A program made the translations under genes and the position numbers. Positions 30,744 to 35,485 of a stretch of 35,485 nt of DNA are shown one piece after another. The notes under the pieces were generated by a model. It had not been told where the DNA came from and ran no database searches. It worked only from the letters and a program-made list of their open reading frames with translations. Every line of letters starts with the position of its first letter. The first letter of the stretch is position 1. Source of the DNA: Chitinophaga pinensis (lineage in GTDB: Bacteria; Bacteroidota; Bacteroidia; Chitinophagales; Chitinophagaceae); contig CAMDVD010000042.1 of NCBI GenBank assembly GCA_945878115.1, positions 1 through 35,485 of the forward strand. The letters run 5' to 3'.

Positions 30744-33248
30744 ATGAAAAAATCCTTTGTTCAACACTTTATTGCGATAGGTATATTTATTGCTATTTCT
30801 TTTTTATTTTGTTATCCAGCTTTGCAAGGCAATAAACTTTCTGCGGGGGATACCGTGCATTGGATGGGCATGAGCCAAGAGGCAAAATCGTGGTATGAAA
30901 AAACAGGAGAGAATCCGATGTGGAGTAATTCAATGTTTGGTGGTATGCCTACTGTAACCCATTATATGCGCGGTAAAACAAATTTGATTTATCCTATTCA
31001 AGCTTTTTTGACCGATAATATTCCAAGTCCTATTCCATTCTTTTTAATCGCCATGATTTGTTTTTATATACTCATGATGAGTTGGCGAATCAATAGATGG
31101 GCAGCTATTATTGGGGCTATCGCATTCGCCTTTGCGTCCTATAATTTACAAATTATTGCTGCAGGTCATAATACGAAAATGTTTAGTATCGGATATATGC
31201 CATTGGTGCTGGCGGGTATGAATTGGGTGTATCAAAAAAAGTATTTGATAGGAGCTGGTTCTGCATTAATGGGTTTATCCCTCATGATTTCAAATGGGAT
31301 GTATCAAATAGATTATTACTTATTTATTATTTTACTAGGGTTTGGTATTGGCTTCTTTATTCAAATGCTCAAGGAAAATAAATTAAAAGATTTCGCGATT
31401 GGAAGTGTAATCATGTTGTTTGTCGGTTTGATTTCTGTCGGACCAAGTTTGGATACACTCATGTTTACAAAAGAATACACTACTCAAACGATGCGTGGTG
31501 GACAAAGTGAATTGAGCATTGGTAAAAAAGCGGAGAAGAAAACGAACGGCGGATTGGATAAAGATTATGCGTTTCAATGGAGCCAGGGTATTGGTGAGAC
31601 TTTCACTTTGTTGGTGCCAAATTTATATGGTGGTGGCGGTAGAGTAGATGTTGGTACTAGCTCAAATACGTATCAAGCCTTGAAAGACTTAGGCGTTGGA
31701 GATGAAGGCGCAGAGCAGTTTTCAAAGAATGCACCAACCTATTGGGGACCACAACCTTTCTTAGCAGGACCTGTTTATTTTGGTGCTATTATCATGTTGC
31801 TTTTTGTACTTGGTATGTTTATTATCGACAATAAATTGAAGTGGGTAATGCTAAGTCTTGGTGTATTAGGAATCATGATGTCTTGGGGGAAAAACTTTAG
31901 CGCACTCAATTATTTTTTGTTTGATCATTTACCCATGTATAATAAGTTTCGTACACCAAGTATGACTATGGTAATACCTGGGTTTTTATTTTGCTTAACG
32001 GCTATTTGGGCTTTGCATGAGTATTTTACGGAAAAATTATCGACCGAAAAACTATTGGATTATTTAAAGAAATCAGTTTTAATCACTGGTGGGCTTTGTT
32101 TGTTGTTGGGTGTTGGTGGCAAAATGTTTTTATCCTATAAAGGCGACAATGATGACAAACAAAAATCGCAGTTGATACAAATGATGGGCGGAAATAATGA
32201 TGCTGGTTCTAAAGTATTTTCTGCCATTGTGGAAGATCGATCTTCCATTGCGATGAAGGATGGATTTCGTTCTTTGTTCTTTATATTAATGGCGGCTGCT
32301 GCTTTGTGGTTTTTTGCAAAAAAGAAATTAAGTATGACCATGGCAATGGCGATAGTTGGTTTATTAATCAGCATAGATTTATTGCAAATTGGTATGCGTT
32401 ATTTGAATACTGATAATTATAAAACTAGTGATGAATTTGAAGCGCAGTTTCGAGCGAGACCAATAGACACACAAATCTTGCAAGACCCAGATCCTTACTA
32501 TCGTGTATACGATTTAACTAGCGATCCATACAATGATGCCATGGGGGCTTATCATCATAAAATGGTGGGCGGATATCATCCAGCTAAAATGGAAATTTAC
32601 CAAGACTTAATCGACAATCAATTGTCAGCTGGCAAAATGAATATGCAAGTATTGGATATGTTGAACACAAAATATATACTGTTCAATGGTCAAGGTGGTC
32701 AGCCAGTTGTACAACAAAATAGAGAAGCTTGTGGCAATGCATGGTTTGTACGTCAGGTGAAATTGGTAGAAGATGCCAATCAAGAAATAGTGGCATTGAA
32801 CGCAGAAAATTTAGGAGATACTGCTAAAGTAGAAAATCCATTTCGTGCGAAAGAAACGGCTATAGTGCAGAAGAAAAATTGGACTGGAAATATGAATACA
32901 TTTATTACAGATAGCGCCAGCAATATTAAATTGAGCAAATATGGTTTGAATGATTTGTCCTTTACTTCATCTAACAAAAATGATGGCTTTGCGGTATTTG
33001 CCGATGTCTACTACAACCTAGGCTGGAAGGCGTTTATAGACGGAAAAGAAGCGCCAATTGTAAAGACTGATTATGTTTTGCGTGGCTTGGCAATTCCAGC
33101 TGGTAATCATAAAATTGAATTTAAATTTCATCCAGATATTTATTTTAAATGGGGCACGGCTAGTTTAATTTCTTCAGTTCTTATTTTACTTATTTTGTTA
33201 GGAGGTATTGGATTTGGCATCAAAGAAGAAATGAAAAAAAACGCTTAA
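30744..33248 (+). CDS. YfhO-family membrane protein
   Basis: 834 residues with about 13 membrane segments and a large C-terminal extracytoplasmic domain (about 570-800) before a final helix near the end. It has YfhO-family hallmarks: LSAGDTVHWMGMSQEAKSWY, then WSNSMFGGMPTVTHYMRGK, the first periplasmic loop; IMMSWGKNFSALNYFLFDHL and PMYNKFRTPSMTMVI; and near the end FADVYYNLGWKAFIDGKEAP. The family belongs to the GT-C-like membrane glycosyltransferase relatives; Gram-positive members help add sugars to teichoic acid, while the role in Bacteroidota is unproven. The GNAT gene starts immediately at its stop. Confidence 0.92.
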   Translation: MKKSFVQHFIAIGIFIAISFLFCYPALQGNKLSAGDTVHWMGMSQEAKSWYEKTGENPMWSNSMFGGMPTVTHYMRGKTNLIYPIQAFLTDNIPSPIPFFLIAMICFYILMMSWRINRWAAIIGAIAFAFASYNLQIIAAGHNTKMFSIGYMPLVLAGMNWVYQKKYLIGAGSALMGLSLMISNGMYQIDYYLFIILLGFGIGFFIQMLKENKLKDFAIGSVIMLFVGLISVGPSLDTLMFTKEYTTQTMRGGQSELSIGKKAEKKTNGGLDKDYAFQWSQGIGETFTLLVPNLYGGGGRVDVGTSSNTYQALKDLGVGDEGAEQFSKNAPTYWGPQPFLAGPVYFGAIIMLLFVLGMFIIDNKLKWVMLSLGVLGIMMSWGKNFSALNYFLFDHLPMYNKFRTPSMTMVIPGFLFCLTAIWALHEYFTEKLSTEKLLDYLKKSVLITGGLCLLLGVGGKMFLSYKGDNDDKQKSQLIQMMGGNNDAGSKVFSAIVEDRSSIAMKDGFRSLFFILMAAAALWFFAKKKLSMTMAMAIVGLLISIDLLQIGMRYLNTDNYKTSDEFEAQFRARPIDTQILQDPDPYYRVYDLTSDPYNDAMGAYHHKMVGGYHPAKMEIYQDLIDNQLSAGKMNMQVLDMLNTKYILFNGQGGQPVVQQNREACGNAWFVRQVKLVEDANQEIVALNAENLGDTAKVENPFRAKETAIVQKKNWTGNMNTFITDSASNIKLSKYGLNDLSFTSSNKNDGFAVFADVYYNLGWKAFIDGKEAPIVKTDYVLRGLAIPAGNHKIEFKFHPDIYFKWGTASLISSVLILLILLGGIGFGIKEEMKKNA

Positions 33249-33734
33249 ATGTCGAAGTTATTTATTCGTGAGGCGAGAGAAGAGGATGTGCAACTCATTC
33301 TAGATTTTATTAAAGAATTGGCGGTATATGAAAAAATGGAAGCAGATGTGATTGCAACACCAGCATCGATTTTGCAACATGTATGTATAGAAAAAAATGC
33401 CCATTGTCTACTTGCTTTTGAAGAGGAAATGCCCATTGGATTTGCCTTGTACTTTTATAATTTTTCTACCTTTTTGGGCAAGAAGGGATTATACCTTGAA
33501 GATTTATTTGTTCGTCCAGAACATAGAGCCAAAGGTTATGGTAAAGCCTTGTTGATGCAATTGGTGCAGATTGCTACGCAAGAAAATTGTGGACGAATGG
33601 AATGGAGTGTGTTGAACTGGAATACACCTGCCATTGATTTTTACCAGAGTTTGGGCGCAATACCAATGGATGAGTGGAAGGTATATCGACTTACGGAATC
33701 GGCAATGGGAAAGTTGGTGGGGAAGATTTCCTAA
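33249..33734 (+). CDS. GNAT acetyltransferase, diamine/spermidine-acetyltransferase-like
   Basis: 161 residues with a full GNAT fold. The acetyl-CoA loop is in LYLEDLFVRPEHRAKGYGKA (R-x-x-G-x-G/A). The stretches FALYFYNFSTFLGKKG and MEWSVLNWNTPAIDFYQSLG follow the layout of the eukaryotic-type diamine acetyltransferase (SSAT), so a polyamine or other amine is a likely substrate; that is inference. Its ATG follows the YfhO stop with no gap, suggesting translational coupling without an obvious functional link. Confidence 0.9.
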   Translation: MSKLFIREAREEDVQLILDFIKELAVYEKMEADVIATPASILQHVCIEKNAHCLLAFEEEMPIGFALYFYNFSTFLGKKGLYLEDLFVRPEHRAKGYGKALLMQLVQIATQENCGRMEWSVLNWNTPAIDFYQSLGAIPMDEWKVYRLTESAMGKLVGKIS

Positions 33735-33766
33735 AATGATTTCTTGTATTGCATCTTGAATAATTA

Positions 33767-33774
33767 CCTTCGCC
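33767..33774 (+). promoter_or_regulatory. -7-like promoter box directly before the beta-lactamase gene
   Basis: TACCTTCG is one base off TAnnTTTG and ends two bases before the ATG at 33777. A TTG at 33746-33748 lies 18 bases upstream as a possible -33 box. The position predicts a leaderless message, if it is active at all. Confidence 0.35.
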
Positions 33775-33776
33775 GA

Positions 33777-34619
33777 ATGAAAAATAGTACTCTACTTATT
33801 TTGTTCTGTAGCATGATTGTAGCTTCATGTTCACGTAATAATATTTCAACCCAAAATCAATGGGCAAGTATATTTAAAGCACATGGTATTGATTCGGCTT
33901 GCTTTGAATTATCCGACAATAGTCATGATGAAATTTATTTGTATAATTTGCCAAGATGTAGCAAACGATATTCACCTTGTTCTACGTTTAAAATTTTCAA
34001 TTCATTGGTGGCTTTAGAAACGAATATTGCATTGGATGAAAATTTAGTAATTCCATGGGATGGCGTAGATCGTCACAGACCAGAATGGAATAAGGACATG
34101 AATATGCGAGAAGCTTTTAAAGTAAGTTGTTTGCCCTATTATCAAGAAATTGCAAGACGCATTGGACGTGTAGATATGCAGAAGTGGTTAGACACGGTTC
34201 GATACGGGAACAAAAGAATTGGTCCGGAAATAGATGCGTTTTGGTTGAATGATACTTTGCAAATTACAGCCGACGAACAAGTTGGTCTGATGAAGAAATT
34301 ATATTTTGATAAATTGCCATTTGCACAAAGAGGCATGCGTATTGTACGTAGCATGATGTTGCAAGAAGACAGCACAGATTACAAACTCTATTTTAAGACT
34401 GGTACTGGTCAGGATGATAATGGGATACTTGCTTGGATCGTTGGATTTGTAGAACGAAAAGAAACACAAATAGGTGTGGTTACAAAAAAAGAAGAAACCA
34501 ATTTTAAACCTTACTTTTTTGCCATGAATTTTAATACAAAAGATACAACCATGGATACACGAGCTACGCGCATTCAAATTTTGAAAGAGATATTGAAGGA
34601 GAGGAAAATATTGAAATAG
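33777..34619 (+). CDS. class D (OXA-10-like) beta-lactamase homologue, lipoprotein
   Basis: 280 residues from the ATG at 33777. Residues 1-18 form a lipoprotein signal (MKNSTLLILFCSMIVASC, lipobox VASC), so it should be anchored in the envelope. The class D active-site set is visible. S69-TFK-72 is the acylated Ser and the Lys normally carboxylated. S117-C-L corresponds to S-x-V, with a following Pro as in OXA-10. Also present are YGN at 143-145, W156 in FWLNDTLQIT, and KTG at 207-209. The third residue of S-x-V is Leu rather than Val, and about 14 extra residues lie between GFVE and YFFAMNF. It may be an intrinsic beta-lactamase or a related penicillin-binding sensor. A TTG at 33744 in frame gives an unlikely longer start. 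Confidence 0.88.
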   Translation: MKNSTLLILFCSMIVASCSRNNISTQNQWASIFKAHGIDSACFELSDNSHDEIYLYNLPRCSKRYSPCSTFKIFNSLVALETNIALDENLVIPWDGVDRHRPEWNKDMNMREAFKVSCLPYYQEIARRIGRVDMQKWLDTVRYGNKRIGPEIDAFWLNDTLQITADEQVGLMKKLYFDKLPFAQRGMRIVRSMMLQEDSTDYKLYFKTGTGQDDNGILAWIVGFVERKETQIGVVTKKEETNFKPYFFAMNFNTKDTTMDTRATRIQILKEILKERKILK

Positions 34620-34858
34620 GGGGAATGGTTGTTGTTGGCGACATTAACTACTTATGTCCATATGATTGGGATTTGTAAAAGTAAATAGTTAGGTTTACGG
34701 GAAATTAATGACTATTGCGCAAAACCGTTTTCAACAATACTTTCAATGGGTAATAGTTCAAATTAGTAATTAACAACTGTGGTGCTTATAAATATCTTAA
34801 TGTTCATAGTTGAAAGACAGACAAAAAGAGTAAATTAGTAGATTGAAAATATAAAGAC

Positions 34859-35338
34859 ATGAAAAAAGGTATTTTACAAGGTTTGATAATAGTATTGAGT
34901 AGCTTAATGCTTCTTTCATTTGCTAGCAATAACAGAAATTACCAAACTGAATGTGTAACAATCGCCACAGATGGTTACCTTACCATAAACGTATGGGACA
35001 CGAAAAAAGGTGCAAAATACAAATTTGAACAAGCCCGTAAAGATGCCATCCATGCAATTTTATTTACAGGGATATCTGGGGGTAACGGTTGTACTACACA
35101 ACCCCCAATTCTAAACAAAACCGAGGAGCAAGAAAATTTTAAAACCATTGAAAAGAGTTTCTTCGCTAAGAAGGGAAAATGGTCAATGTTTACGAGAAGT
35201 TCTGCAACTGAAACCACATTACCAGACAAATTAGGAATAAAAAATTGGAAAGTTTACCAAGTATCAATATCCAAAAATGAACTACGCAAATACCTAGAAG
35301 AACAAAAAATAATCAAATCACTAACTAATGGTTTTTAA
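34859..35338 (+). CDS. exported hypothetical protein
   Basis: 159 residues. A signal peptide or N-terminal anchor spans 1-22 (GLIIVLSSLMLLSFASNN). The mature part has blocks VTIATDGYLTINVWDTKKGA, then FEQARKDAIHAILFTGISGG and NGCTTQPPIL with one Cys, then WKVYQVSISKNELRKYLEEQ. I recall similar unnamed periplasmic proteins in Bacteroidota, but know no function. It is monocistronic with its own terminator. The 239-base gap before it (34620-34858) holds no feature that I can name. Confidence 0.82.
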   Translation: MKKGILQGLIIVLSSLMLLSFASNNRNYQTECVTIATDGYLTINVWDTKKGAKYKFEQARKDAIHAILFTGISGGNGCTTQPPILNKTEEQENFKTIEKSFFAKKGKWSMFTRSSATETTLPDKLGIKNWKVYQVSISKNELRKYLEEQKIIKSLTNGF

Positions 35339-35369
35339 TTATTATTGTCCGAGATAATTTTTTTAAAAT

Positions 35370-35394
35370 AAAGGGTGGTGCAAACCACCCTTTT
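35370..35394 (+). terminator. terminator after the exported hypothetical gene
   Basis: AAAGGGTGGT (35370-35379), loop GCAA, ACCACCCTTT (35384-35393), with T at 35394. The hairpin is a perfect 10 bp and follows the stop by 31 bases. The T run is short. Confidence 0.7.
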
Positions 35395-35428
35395 GCATTA
35401 TACTTGTTTTGCGAACTTAAATAATGCT

Positions 35429-35485
35429 ATGGACAATATTACGAATTATGTCGGACAGCCGATATTTTCCCAATTACTTTATTTA
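35429..35485 (+). CDS. IS4-family transposase, N-terminal fragment cut by window edge
   Basis: The ATG at 35429 opens 19 codons that run off the window, MDNITNYVGQPIFSQLLYL. The GQPIFSQLL core is what I know from the N-terminal DUF4372 region of Bacteroidota IS4-type transposases (xGQ-[SP]-[IV]-F-x-QLL). The DDE catalytic part would lie beyond the window. The terminal inverted repeat should be in 35395-35428, but cannot be defined from one end. The family call rests on 19 residues. Confidence 0.5.
   Translation, partial: MDNITNYVGQPIFSQLLYL

Overview
The window reads as AT-rich chromosomal DNA of a Bacteroidota bacterium, probably of the Chitinophagales/Chitinophagaceae type. The class-level placement rests on three secreted proteins with type IX secretion (T9SS) C-terminal sorting domains, promoter boxes of the Bacteroidota TAnnTTTG type, a YfhO-family protein, a DUF4286 protein, the small ribosomal protein THX and several families of intergenic repeats. 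The family-level placement is inference only.

Both ends run into insertion sequences: the N-terminus of an IS1595-type transposase (1-71, minus) and the N-terminus of an IS4-type transposase (35429-35485, plus). Between them lies mostly housekeeping DNA. (a) 147-803: a possible 41-residue membrane peptide, repeats, a polypurine mirror repeat and tRNA-Leu(UAG) with its own promoter and terminator. (b) 868-6029, plus: a two-TM protein, then a tightly packed set of Na+/solute symporter, O-methyltransferase, exported glucosaminidase with a long basic tail, and hpt. (c) 6051-10053: a T9SS-secreted CotH-kinase protein on the minus strand, bracketed by hpt and by a decayed second copy of the hpt 3' end, then an exported carboxypeptidase-regulatory-domain protein with a zinc-ribbon-like tail. 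(d) 10157-12828, minus: efp-accB-accC. (e) 13183-16524, plus: murB, an RlpA-like protein, an alpha/beta hydrolase and a CBS protein. (f) 16537-19284, minus: THX, HU, DUF4286, xth and a T9SS protein. (g) 19396-23382, plus: an Omp28-like T9SS protein, an M16 peptidase and a VanZ-like protein. (h) 23510-27253, minus: a SNF2 helicase with two SWIM motifs. (i) 27570-35338, plus: a trans-sulfuration PLP enzyme, a conserved hypothetical, an FAD oxidoreductase, YfhO, a GNAT, a class D beta-lactamase lipoprotein and an exported hypothetical.

The most unusual content is between the genes. Four repeat families recur. R1 is a two-hairpin GCCCTGAAAGGGC type. R2 is a degenerate run of GTAAG/GTAGAAAGTA units. 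R3 carries a GGGTTGCAAACCC hairpin. R4 is a structured element of about 75-100 nt closed by GCGGCA/TGCCGC. R2 and R1 recur joined in the same order and polarity, twice followed by TTTGGAATTTGGAA tracts (R7), so they look like one composite element. R4 supplies the start codon and first codons of the RlpA-like gene, and R2 supplies the last codons of two other genes. I do not see a defence island, CRISPR array, prophage or biosynthetic cluster.
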